A program made the position numbers and the translations under genes. From positions 1-48,111 of the forward strand of contig JANJTX010000005.1 in the NCBI GenBank assembly GCA_024710875.1: 48,111 nt of DNA, given 5' to 3'. Origin of the DNA: Anaerolineales bacterium (lineage in GTDB: Bacteria; Chloroflexota; Anaerolineae; Anaerolineales; UBA11579). The notes below the pieces were generated by a model. That model saw only the letters and a list, made by a program, of their open reading frames with translations, was not told where the DNA came from and ran no database searches. Positions 1 through 6,957 of the stretch are shown piece by piece. Numbering within the stretch: position 1 is the stretch's first letter; each line of letters begins with the position of its first letter.

Positions 1-24
1 AAAAAGTTTAAAAGCACGAATCAT
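1..24 (-). CDS. ABC-2 permease, second subunit (5' end only)
   Basis: Only the first eight codons lie in the window; they read MIRAFKLF on the minus strand. The ATG sits two bases after the stop of the permease at 27-842, and a strong AGGAGG-type ribosome binding site lies inside the end of that gene. Operons of this type usually carry an ATPase followed by two related ABC-2 permeases, so a second permease is the likely identity, but this rests on context because too little coding sequence is visible. Confidence 0.5.
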
Positions 25-26
25 GT

Positions 27-842
27 TCAGCCTCCTACCGCGGTAAAGCGTTTTAAGCCCTGTTTCCAAACCAGGTTCACAATCGTAAAGCTGGCAAGAA
101 TCCACAGCAATTGAGCGCCAAAGCCCTGCCAGATTTGCTCGGTGGTCAGGCGGCCAATCAGCACCTCAATCGGGAAACCAAAGGCCCACTGGAAAGGCAG
201 CCAGTTGGCGATACCCTGCGCCCATTCCGGCATCAGGCTCAAGGGTACCAGGCGGCCGGAGAGCAGGAGTTCCAGCGTGAAGAACAGCTCAAAGATGGCG
301 CTGACGCGGGTGGTCCAGAAGGTAATCAACCCCAGCGCCCACATGATACTGAAGCGCACCACAAAACCGAGCATGAGGGCCACCGGAAAGGCCGCCAACT
401 GGCCCCAGGTCGGCTGGATATCCGGGCGGAACACCAGCCACAGGAGGATGCCGGCCGGCAGCCAGTAGGCCACATACGGCACCTTGATGCCGAGGAAGAA
501 GCCGAGGTCATAGTGAATGGGGTGGATTGGTCGCAGGAGCTCACCGCCCAGGCGCCCATTCTTGATGCGCCATTCAAACGAAAAGGGCGAGAGCGAGAGG
601 TTGAACTGGCGCACCAGCGTCCACACGATGTAGTAGGCGGCGAAAGCCGAGGCGGTATAGCCGCCGACCTCACCGCCCTGCGACTCGGCCACATTCGTCC
701 ACACGATGAGGTAAATCAGCGGCTCGATGATCAGGTGAATCAGGAACATGACATTCGCCAGCCGGTACTGGAAATGCTCAATGATGGCGGTCTTGGCAGT
801 GACCAGATAGAAGTCGGTATAGTCGCGAGCACGGGCAAACAT
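27..842 (-). CDS. ABC-2 type transporter permease
   Basis: A 271-residue integral membrane protein with about six hydrophobic segments, consistent with the ABC-2 permeases that pair with a 330-residue ATPase and a second permease (COG4587/COG3694-type exporters). The N-terminal stretch before the first helix is short and cytoplasmic. Its ATG overlaps the TGA of the ATPase gene by one base, so the two are almost certainly translationally coupled. The complex would be an exporter in the cytoplasmic membrane. The substrate cannot be read from sequence; drugs, lipids or polysaccharide have all been suggested for relatives. The operon leader upstream (see 2084-2146) suggests translation-linked control. 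Confidence 0.85.
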   Translation of the reverse strand: MFARARDYTDFYLVTAKTAIIEHFQYRLANVMFLIHLIIEPLIYLIVWTNVAESQGGEVGGYTASAFAAYYIVWTLVRQFNLSLSPFSFEWRIKNGRLGGELLRPIHPIHYDLGFFLGIKVPYVAYWLPAGILLWLVFRPDIQPTWGQLAAFPVALMLGFVVRFSIMWALGLITFWTTRVSAIFELFFTLELLLSGRLVPLSLMPEWAQGIANWLPFQWAFGFPIEVLIGRLTTEQIWQGFGAQLLWILASFTIVNLVWKQGLKRFTAVGG

Positions 843-1855
843 CAGGCATTCTCCTTCTCAACCGCGGCTTCTTCCTTGGGCTGGTCAAAGACATGCTCAA
901 TCACTTCTTCAATCGGCGGGTCTTCGACCGTCAGGTCAGTGATGGGCAGGTCGGCCAGCATACGGGCGGTGACATGCGGCGTTTCGGCTTTGCCCACCCG
1001 CAGGGTGACGCGGTTGGGTTCCTGGCTGATGACCGTGCCAAAGGTGGCGAAGTCCGGCGTGTGGCCGTTCAGGTCACTGAAAGTCACCGAAAGCGTTTTC
1101 ATGGCCGAGAAGCGTTCCACCAGCCCGGCCAGGTCGCCATCATACAGAATCTGGCCGTGGTGGATGACGATGACGCGTTTGCACAAGGCCTGGACATCCG
1201 CCATGTAGTGACTGGTGAGCAACACGGTGGCGTTGTGCTTCTCGTTGTACTGCTGGATGAACCGCCGGATGCGGCGTTGCATGGTGACATCCAGGCCGAT
1301 GGTCGGCTCATCCAGAAAGAGCACCTGCGGGCGGTGCAGCAAGGCACCCACCGCCTCAACCTTCATGCGCTCGCCGAGGCTCAAGTTGCGCACCGGCTTG
1401 TTCACCAAATCGCCGAGCAGCATGAGTTCGATGAGTTCGTCGCGGGTTTCTTCGTATTCTTTGCGCGGGATGCTGTAGATGGCGCGGTTGAGCTCAAACG
1501 AATCGATGGCCGGGATGTCCCAGTTGAGCTGGCTGCGCTGACCCATTACGAGGGTGATCTGGCGCAGAAACTCCTTTTGGCGCTTCTCTGGCAGGTAGCC
1601 GAGGACGTCCAGTTCGCCGCTGCTGGGGTAGAGCAGGCCGGCCAGCATCTTGAGGGTGGTGGTTTTGCCGGCCCCGTTCGGGCCAAGGAAGCCGACCACC
1701 TCGCCGGGCTGGATATCAAACTCGATTGAGTCCACCGCCCGCACTTCCTTGTGCTTGCGGTTGAACAGGCTGACAACCGCGGCCTTGAGGCCGGCATCGC
1801 GTTCCGGCACTTTGAATATCTTGGTCAGGTTACGGACATGAATTGCAGGTTTCAC
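842..1855 (-). CDS. ABC transporter ATP-binding protein
   Basis: A 337-residue ATPase. Walker A (GPNGAGKTT) lies at about residues 58-66, the signature reads LSLGER, Walker B reads VLFLDEPTIGLD, and the switch histidine follows in LLTSHYM. A C-terminal extension of about 90 residues after the nucleotide-binding domain is usual for ATPases of ABC-2 exporters. It is the first gene of the operon and overlaps the following permease by one base. The start is supported by an AAGGAGA-type site a few bases upstream. About 500 bases of leader with two possible promoters, an upstream ORF and a terminator precede it. The substrate is unknown. Confidence 0.92.
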   Translation of the reverse strand: MKPAIHVRNLTKIFKVPERDAGLKAAVVSLFNRKHKEVRAVDSIEFDIQPGEVVGFLGPNGAGKTTTLKMLAGLLYPSSGELDVLGYLPEKRQKEFLRQITLVMGQRSQLNWDIPAIDSFELNRAIYSIPRKEYEETRDELIELMLLGDLVNKPVRNLSLGERMKVEAVGALLHRPQVLFLDEPTIGLDVTMQRRIRRFIQQYNEKHNATVLLTSHYMADVQALCKRVIVIHHGQILYDGDLAGLVERFSAMKTLSVTFSDLNGHTPDFATFGTVISQEPNRVTLRVGKAETPHVTARMLADLPITDLTVEDPPIEEVIEHVFDQPKEEAAVEKENA

Positions 1856-1942
1856 CAGCTTCTCCTTGTGGGTCTTGCAAAAAATTCAATTTCCTGAACT
1901 GTTTTTGCTATTTTTGTAATAATCAATCAATATATTTGATAG

Positions 1943-1968
1943 ATTATACAAAATATTTGTTTTGTCAA
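1943..1968 (-). promoter_or_regulatory. possible second promoter of ABC operon
   Basis: On the minus strand TTGACA (1968-1963) and TATAAT (1948-1943) are both perfect, but they are only 14 bases apart, shorter than the usual 16-18. The region is very AT-rich. Just downstream, ATCAA-N5-TTGAT forms a small inverted repeat that could be an operator. If active, this promoter would bypass the terminator at 2028-2058. Confidence 0.35.
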
Positions 1969-2027
1969 GTTGGTCTTCCAATTTTCTAAGGCTTTCCTAA
2001 GATTCAAGCGCTCAGCACCCAGGCAAC

Positions 2028-2058
2028 AAAAAACCGCAGGGCGAGTACGCACCTGCGG
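2028..2058 (-). terminator. intrinsic terminator in ABC operon leader
   Basis: On the minus strand CCGCAGG (2058-2052) pairs perfectly with CCTGCGG (2040-2034) across an 11-base loop and is followed by six T. It lies after the upstream ORF and about 170 bases before the ATPase start, so it would stop transcripts from the promoter at 2192-2221 unless it is overridden. A competing pairing, GGCTGGG (2098-2092) with CCCGGCC (2063-2057), overlaps its 5' arm by two bases. Confidence 0.75.
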
Positions 2059-2083
2059 CCGGGTCAGCAAAGAAATGGGGGCG

Positions 2084-2146
2084 TTAAATAGCCCAGCCGG
2101 GAGATGCGCAACAAGTGAACAAAATTGTGGTGTGGATGCCTGCCAT
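2084..2146 (-). CDS. 20-residue leader peptide (uORF)
   Basis: A short ORF on the minus strand starts at ATG 2146 and ends at TAA 2084. It begins MAGIHTTILFT and contains a CC pair and a late Trp. An excellent Shine-Dalgarno (AAAGGAGG) sits six bases before the ATG, far better than chance. It lies between a consensus promoter and an intrinsic terminator, the arrangement of a ribosome-mediated attenuator. No run of one amino acid codon points to an amino-acid attenuator, so stalling by a drug or by the nascent peptide is an alternative. Its identity as a leader is an inference from layout. Confidence 0.6.
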   Translation of the reverse strand: MAGIHTTILFTCCASPGWAI

Positions 2147-2191
2147 AGCGCACCTCCTTTCGCGATGTCACTGGCGAACCAGCGCAGGTAC

Positions 2192-2221
2192 AGAATACAC
2201 CCGCATGGGGCCATTTGTCAA
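2192..2221 (-). promoter_or_regulatory. sigma-70-type promoter of ABC leader
   Basis: TTGACA (2221-2216), an 18-base spacer, and TATTCT (2197-2192) on the minus strand. Transcription would begin near 2185 and run through the upstream ORF and terminator into the ABC operon. Confidence 0.65.
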
Positions 2222-2325
2222 CCGGCAAAATTCTAGCGAGTGGCTACCTGTGTGGGCACGGTGGGCTTTAGTACCCACCTGAATTTGCCAGGCGCATTGG
2301 TTTCAGGACTCCTGATTTAAAGATA

Positions 2326-2354
2326 AAAGCCGCACACGGCGGCTTTCTGTGGAT
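2326..2354 (-). terminator. terminator after small Cys protein
   Basis: AAAGCCGC (2326-2333) and GCGGCTTT (2339-2346) form a perfect 8-base-pair stem with a 5-base loop. Read on the minus strand it is followed by a T-rich run and lies 25 bases past the stop at 2371. Confidence 0.65.
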
Positions 2355-2370
2355 CGTAATATTGTCCGAA

Positions 2371-2607
2371 CTAGGGGTAAATCTCGTCCAGAATCGGGTC
2401 GTAAGTACAGATGCAACCGCCGGGGCGCGAGCAGCCTTCCAGCGGCAGGGCCGGGGCATCACCCAGGGCATAGACGCCCTGCACCATCTGCCCGACGGTG
2501 CAATTCTGGGGGGCGGCCACCCGCACGGCGGTAACGCGCGGGTTGGCCCGCATCTTTTTCAGGTATTCCGCCTGTTGTTCGGCTTTGTATTTGGTATCGG
2601 GTTGCAT
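2371..2607 (-). CDS. small Cys-containing hypothetical protein
   Basis: A 78-residue protein starting MQPDTKYKAEQQ. I chose ATG 2607 because GGAG lies six bases upstream; an open frame continues to 2736, but that extension has no ribosome binding site and a low-complexity composition. The N-terminal third is charged and probably helical. The C-terminal half holds a Cys near QNCTVG and a CSRPGGCIC cluster just before a conserved-looking YDPILDEIYP end. The cysteines could bind metal or form disulfides. There is no signal peptide. I do not recognise the family. A terminator follows, so it is probably monocistronic. Confidence 0.6.
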   Translation of the reverse strand: MQPDTKYKAEQQAEYLKKMRANPRVTAVRVAAPQNCTVGQMVQGVYALGDAPALPLEGCSRPGGCICTYDPILDEIYP

Positions 2608-2767
2608 GGTGTACTCCAAAGTGTAATTGTGCATTCTGGCGCAACTTTGTAATGATAAGCGATTTTGAAACAGAGGGGAAGGGGGCGGGTTAGAGAAAGT
2701 AGTGGTTTTTCTTGTATCGCAGTTGGCTGTCTGCACTTACCAGCCTCATCTGGTCGAGCACGCCCGT

Positions 2768-4546
2768 TTAGAACGGCGGCCAGAAAATCGGCAGGAAGAT
2801 GAGCGTGGCAATCAGGATGACGACATTCAGCGGCGCACCAACCCGGGTGAAGTCGGTGAACTTGTAGCCGCCCGGGCCAAAGACCAGCACATTGGCCTGA
2901 TGCCCTACCGGGGTGAGGAAACTGGTGGAAGCGCCAATCACACAGGCCAGCACAAAGGTGCGCGGGTCGGCGCCCAATTCCAGGGCAATATCAATCCCAA
3001 TCGGCACAATTAATACGGTAGCAGCGGCATTGGACATCGGCTCGGTAATCAGCCCGGCCAGGATATAAATGCCAGCCAACACGCCCATCACCCCAAAGCC
3101 GCCCAGCAGGCTCACGAGCGTATCTGCCAGAAAACGGGCCGTGCCACTACTTTCCATCGCCAGCCCCAACGGGAGCATGCCGGCAATCAGAAACACGCTG
3201 CGCCACTCAATGCTCTGGTAGGCCTCATCCATGTCCAGACAGCCGGTCAGCACCATCAGCACCGAGCCCAGCACCATCGCCAGGGAGACATGCAATCCGC
3301 CAATTGTGGTCAAACCCAGCACCAGAAGCATGATGGCGACGGTAAGCGGGGCCTTGTGCCAACGCCGCTGTTCAATTCTCACCGGTTCAAGCACCAGAAA
3401 TTCACCGCCCTCCTGCAGGGCCGGCAGGTTGCGCGGGGCACCCTGCAAGAGCAATGTATCGCCAAATTGCAGACGGACATCTTTCAGGCGATGGGTGATG
3501 ATTTCGCCCTGCCGCCAGATGGCCAGGGCGGTGAACTGGTAGCGGTCGCGAAAGCGGATATCGCGCAGTGTTTTTCCGGCAATCGCCGCCCGAGGGGCTA
3601 ACGTAGCCTCCACAATCTGCAGGTTGGCATCGCCTTCCTGCTGCAATCCCAGCGTGCGCTCAGCCTCAATTTCCAATCTGAGGTCCTGCTTGGCCCGCAG
3701 CAGGTTTTCCACCGTGCCCTCTACTATCAGCAAATCTCCAGCCCGGATGTTGATGCTCGGCAAAGGCATCACGCTGGTCTCTTCGGCCCGCAAAATCCTA
3801 ACCACCGAGAGGTCATAATCGGCGCCGAGGCCGGACTGGTACAGGCTCTTGCCAGCCAGCGGGCTTTCGGCGCTTATGCGCACTTCGCTTACATATTCAC
3901 GCAGTGAGTTGAGCTGTTCGGTTTCTACTGGCGGGTGGGTGGGGAGAAGAAACCGCCCGGCCAATACCATGTACAGGATGCCGCTGGAAAAAACAACAAT
4001 ACCCATGGGTAGAAAATCAAAAAAGCCCAGGGTCGCCAGACCGCGCTCGGAGAGGATGCTGGCGGCCAGCACATTGGGTGGGGTGCCGATGAGGGTCATG
4101 TTGCCGCCCATCAGGGAGGCAAACGAAAGCGGGATGAGCAGCCGCGAGAGCGGCACACCACTTTGGCGCGAAACCCCGGCCACCGCTGGCAGCAGCACCG
4201 CCGCAGCGCCAATGTTGTTCATGAATGCCGAAAGGATGCCGGAAGCGAGCATGATGACAAAGATGAGCCGCGCCTCGCTGTTGCCGGCCAGGGCCATAAT
4301 GCGCGCCCCGAGGACATCCGCCGCGCCACTGCGGAACAACCCACCCGACACGATATACACCGCCCAGACGGTAATGACCGCCGGGCTGGAAAAACCGCTG
4401 AAAGCCTCCTCCGGAGAGACCAGCCCCACCAGGGTGAGGGTGAGCAACACCAGCAGGGCGATGACATCCACCCGCAGTTTTTCAGTAGCGAACAGCACCA
4501 CGGCGGCCAGCACAATCCCCAAGGTGAGCAGAATGTCAGGAGTCAC
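2768..4546 (-). CDS. SLC13/DASS-type permease with two RCK_C domains
   Basis: A 592-residue transporter. About six helices (residues 1-205) carry the helical-hairpin motif FMNNIGAA near 108 and GTPPN near 154. Two TrkA-C/RCK_C-like regulatory modules follow at about 218-290 and 310-385, and a second membrane half repeats the hairpin motifs (PMSNAAATVL, then TPVGHQANVLV). The family moves dicarboxylates, sulfate or related anions, usually with sodium. The RCK_C insertion is typical of a large bacterial subgroup whose substrate is rarely known. The stop lies close to 2768 and the gene starts four bases from the end of the VWA gene, so the two may be co-transcribed. Confidence 0.88.
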   Translation of the reverse strand: MTPDILLTLGIVLAAVVLFATEKLRVDVIALLVLLTLTLVGLVSPEEAFSGFSSPAVITVWAVYIVSGGLFRSGAADVLGARIMALAGNSEARLIFVIMLASGILSAFMNNIGAAAVLLPAVAGVSRQSGVPLSRLLIPLSFASLMGGNMTLIGTPPNVLAASILSERGLATLGFFDFLPMGIVVFSSGILYMVLAGRFLLPTHPPVETEQLNSLREYVSEVRISAESPLAGKSLYQSGLGADYDLSVVRILRAEETSVMPLPSINIRAGDLLIVEGTVENLLRAKQDLRLEIEAERTLGLQQEGDANLQIVEATLAPRAAIAGKTLRDIRFRDRYQFTALAIWRQGEIITHRLKDVRLQFGDTLLLQGAPRNLPALQEGGEFLVLEPVRIEQRRWHKAPLTVAIMLLVLGLTTIGGLHVSLAMVLGSVLMVLTGCLDMDEAYQSIEWRSVFLIAGMLPLGLAMESSGTARFLADTLVSLLGGFGVMGVLAGIYILAGLITEPMSNAAATVLIVPIGIDIALELGADPRTFVLACVIGASTSFLTPVGHQANVLVFGPGGYKFTDFTRVGAPLNVVILIATLIFLPIFWPPF

Positions 4547-4549
4547 GGC

Positions 4550-5514
4550 TTAACTCCCGACCATCTCGGACCGCACGGCGTGATAGAGGTTTTCAGCTTT
4601 GAGCTCACTCAAGGTGTAGCACGGGCCTTTGAGGTGTTCGGCCAGGGTCTGGGCCAAACCCTGGTCAAAGGCAGCATGCTCCATATTGATGACCACGCTG
4701 CGGATTTTATCCTGGGCAATCTGGTCGGCCAGGCGGTGGGCTTCTTCGGCGGGGGGCATATCGGTCAGAGCGACATTACCGGCGCCATCCGTGAGGAGGA
4801 TGATGAGTGGCAGCACATCCGGGTGGGCCAACTGCTCGCGCCGGATGACCTCATGCGCCAGAAACAGCCCGGCCGAAAGCGGGGTCTTGCCACCCACCGG
4901 GATATCGTTGAGGGCGCGCTGGGCCAGCTGCACCGAGTTGGTCGGTGGGAGTACCAGGTTGGCGCGGTCCTTCTGGAACACCACCAACCCCACCCGGTCA
5001 CGGCGCTGGTAAGCATCCGTGAGCAGCGAGACGATGGCGCCCTTGGTGGCGGCCATGCGTTCGGCCACAGCCATACTCCACGAAGCATCCACCACAAACA
5101 TCACCAGGTTGGCGGTCAGGCGAACGCGCACCTTCTCCTGCATGTCAGAACGCTCAATGGCGAAAGCGGTCTGGCGTTCGGCGCGCACATCGGCGCGCTG
5201 GAGCTGGAACGGGGCGGCGGCCCGCAGGGTGGCATCAAAGGCCACATCGCGCGGTTTGCCGCGCGCCGGGCGGGCCTGAATATAGCGGCCGCGCTTGCGG
5301 TCGGTGCGGGTACGCGAGCGACGGCCGCCCTGTTTGCGGCTGATCTTGTCAAGCTGGTTATCGAGGCGGCGAGGGGTGAAGGTTTCGCCAGAATGTACTT
5401 TCTGGCCGCCATCCCACCAGTAGGCATTGCCGGAGTCAAAGACCTCCTGCGGGCCGGGTTCGGCCGGGGCCTGGTCAGGCGTGCCTTCGGTGATGCGCTT
5501 ATCTACGCTTTTTT
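4550..5514 (-). CDS. chlD: chelatase VWA part, reached by -1 frameshift
   Basis: This frame is open from just after a TAA at 5519-5517 down to the TAA at 4550 and has no convincing start of its own; the first usable codon is a GTG at 5245 deep inside conserved sequence. Upstream of that GTG the translation still looks like ChlD, with an acidic/proline linker, then a very basic GRRSRTRTDRKRGRY patch and RGKPRDVAFDATLRAAAP. The VWA domain follows with MIDAS motif DASWS and LLTDGAGN. The preceding AAA+ gene ends in this region at GAT AAA AAA AAA GCG TAG. Slipping back one base in the A9 tract (5509-5517) enters this frame and gives one protein of about 686 residues, the usual ChlD length. Function: medium subunit of a Mg- or Co-chelatase-type complex. 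Confidence 0.8.
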
Positions 5515-6609
5515 TTTATCAGCGGCCTGTTCTTCGCTGTTCTCGCCCTGGCTCTCTTCCGGTTTGCCTTCGCCCTCGCGTTCGCCCACCAGGTTTTGAA
5601 TGCGCTCACCGAGTTCTTCGGTGGTCATTTCGGCCTGGTGGAAAGGCCCGCGTCGGATGCGGTGCGGCAGGGCCAGCTCGGCCGCCACCGCGATATCCAA
5701 ATCCGTGATACGGTCACGGCCTTCATAGGCGGCGTGGGCGCGGGCGGCTTTGAGAATGACCAGGTCGGCCCGGTGGCCATCCACATTCAGGGAAGCCGTC
5801 AGCGAGGCAATCGCAATCAGGTCACGGCTGGTGTAGCCCACCAGTGGCAGGTGGTCGCGGGCGGCGATGATTTTTTCGGCCAGTTCTTTTTCTTTGGGCT
5901 GCCACTCGGTCCGGAATTTCTCCGGGTTGGCTTCAATGCCCAGGTTTCGTTCCATGATGGAGACCCGGTCACGGGCTTCGCGGATGCCGCGAATATCCAC
6001 CGAGAGCGCAAAACGGTCCAATAGTTGCGGGCGCAGGTCGCCTTCTTCCGGGTTCATGGTGCCAACCAGGATGAAGCGCGCCGGGTGAGTAAAGGAGATG
6101 CCTTCGCGCTCCACAATGTTTACACCCATGGCGGCCGAGTCGAGCAACACGTCCACGACGTGGTCATCCAGCAAGTTAACTTCATCAATGTACAGGATGC
6201 CGCGATTGGCAGCCGCCAGCACCCCGGGTTCAAAATTGCGCTCACCCTTTTTGATGGCGGCTTCGATATCCAACGTACCGACCACGCGGTCTTCGGTGGC
6301 GCTGACCGGCAGGTCAATAAACGGGATGGTGCGCTGGCTGGTTTCCATCTTTTCGCCGCGCGACTGGCGATCACGCGCCCAGTCAGACCAGGTATCCGGG
6401 GCGGCGGGGTCATCATTAAAGGGTGAGTGGGCAAAGACCGTAATCTCTGGCAGCAGGGCGGCCATGGCTCGCGCCGCGGTGGACTTGGCGGTGCCGCGCT
6501 CGCCGCGGATCAACACCCCGCCGATGCGCGAATCAATCGCATTCAGGATCAGGGCGCGCTTCATGCGCTCCTGGCCAACAATTGCAGTAAAGGGAAACGT
6601 AGGTCGCAT
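5503..6609 (-). CDS. chlI: ChlI-type AAA+ chelatase subunit
   Basis: A 368-residue AAA+ ATPase of the magnesium/cobalt chelatase family. It opens with YPFTAIVGQE-like sequence (here FPFTAIVGQE), Walker A is GERGTAKST at about 36-44, Walker B is GILYIDEVNLLDD near 137-149, and GTMNPEEGDLRPQLLDRF follows. The last 40 residues are an acidic Glu/Lys/Gln linker ending DKKKA. This linker is what normally connects the AAA+ and VWA parts of ChlD, so the stop at 5503 makes a short, ChlI-like product from a chlD-like gene. ATP hydrolysis by the hexamer drives metal insertion into a tetrapyrrole. No CobN/ChlH large subunit is in the window. GGAG lies about 13 bases before the ATG, rather far. Confidence 0.85.
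   Translation of the reverse strand: MRPTFPFTAIVGQERMKRALILNAIDSRIGGVLIRGERGTAKSTAARAMAALLPEITVFAHSPFNDDPAAPDTWSDWARDRQSRGEKMETSQRTIPFIDLPVSATEDRVVGTLDIEAAIKKGERNFEPGVLAAANRGILYIDEVNLLDDHVVDVLLDSAAMGVNIVEREGISFTHPARFILVGTMNPEEGDLRPQLLDRFALSVDIRGIREARDRVSIMERNLGIEANPEKFRTEWQPKEKELAEKIIAARDHLPLVGYTSRDLIAIASLTASLNVDGHRADLVILKAARAHAAYEGRDRITDLDIAVAAELALPHRIRRGPFHQAEMTTEELGERIQNLVGEREGEGKPEESQGENSEEQAADKKKA
5509..5517 (-). other. A9 slippery tract, putative -1 frameshift site
   Basis: Nine A residues on the minus strand, read as AAA AAA AAA in the ChlI frame and directly followed by GCG TAG. Backing up one base gives AAA AAA AGC GTA, which opens the VWA frame. Nine A allow both ribosomal slippage and transcriptional slippage. 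A small GC-rich hairpin (GGCCG-AACC-CGGCC) lies some 40 bases downstream; I see no strong Shine-Dalgarno-like stimulator at the usual spacing. Confidence 0.7.
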
Positions 6610-6761
6610 ACGGGGGTTCGGTCTCCTTAAGGGTTCAACCCGCCAAGTTTATCATAACCCGTTCGGGCTGAATTTAACCGGCAGAGACCCAGAATACCAG
6701 CCTTTTGGGCTGGAATCAGGGGCAATCATCTTGCTTTAACCCGCGATTCGCCTTCCAGGTG

Positions 6762-6790
6762 TTGCCAAAGGGCTTTTAACCCTTTATAAT
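6762..6790 (+). promoter_or_regulatory. promoter of the S1-domain gene
   Basis: TTGCCA (6762-6767), a 17-base spacer and TATAAT (6785-6790). The spacer contains AAAGGG-N7-CCCTTT, an inverted repeat lying between the two hexamers where a repressor could block polymerase. Transcription from about 6797 leaves a leader of roughly 160 bases, and it excludes the earlier TTG-initiated reading of this ORF at 6790. Confidence 0.7.
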
Positions 6791-6957
6791 TGCGGCCGGA
6801 AGCTTCCCAAACTCTTTCTTTACTGGCGCAGTGTTTGATAAACCGGAACTGCCCCGACTTTGAAAGTTCAGGGCGGGTAGCTTTCAACGACTGGCTACTG
6901 ACAGAGAAGCGTCAGGCGCCGGTTGATGTATCTTATCCGACTGGAGAAATCACACAC

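Noticed and set aside
1927-2214. 95-residue minus-strand ORF across the ABC leader
   Set aside because: It runs through the terminator and into the promoter-like AT-rich region; the short uORF with a strong ribosome binding site in a different frame is better supported.
4163-5599. 478-residue plus-strand ORF opposite the SLC13 and chelatase genes
   Set aside because: It is antisense to two genes with clear domains, is rich in His, Gln and Gly, and shows no family motif; a shadow of GC-rich coding.
6790-6957. 56-residue N-terminal extension of the S1 protein
   Set aside because: The TTG start overlaps the -10 box of the gene's own promoter and the extension has no S1-like sequence.
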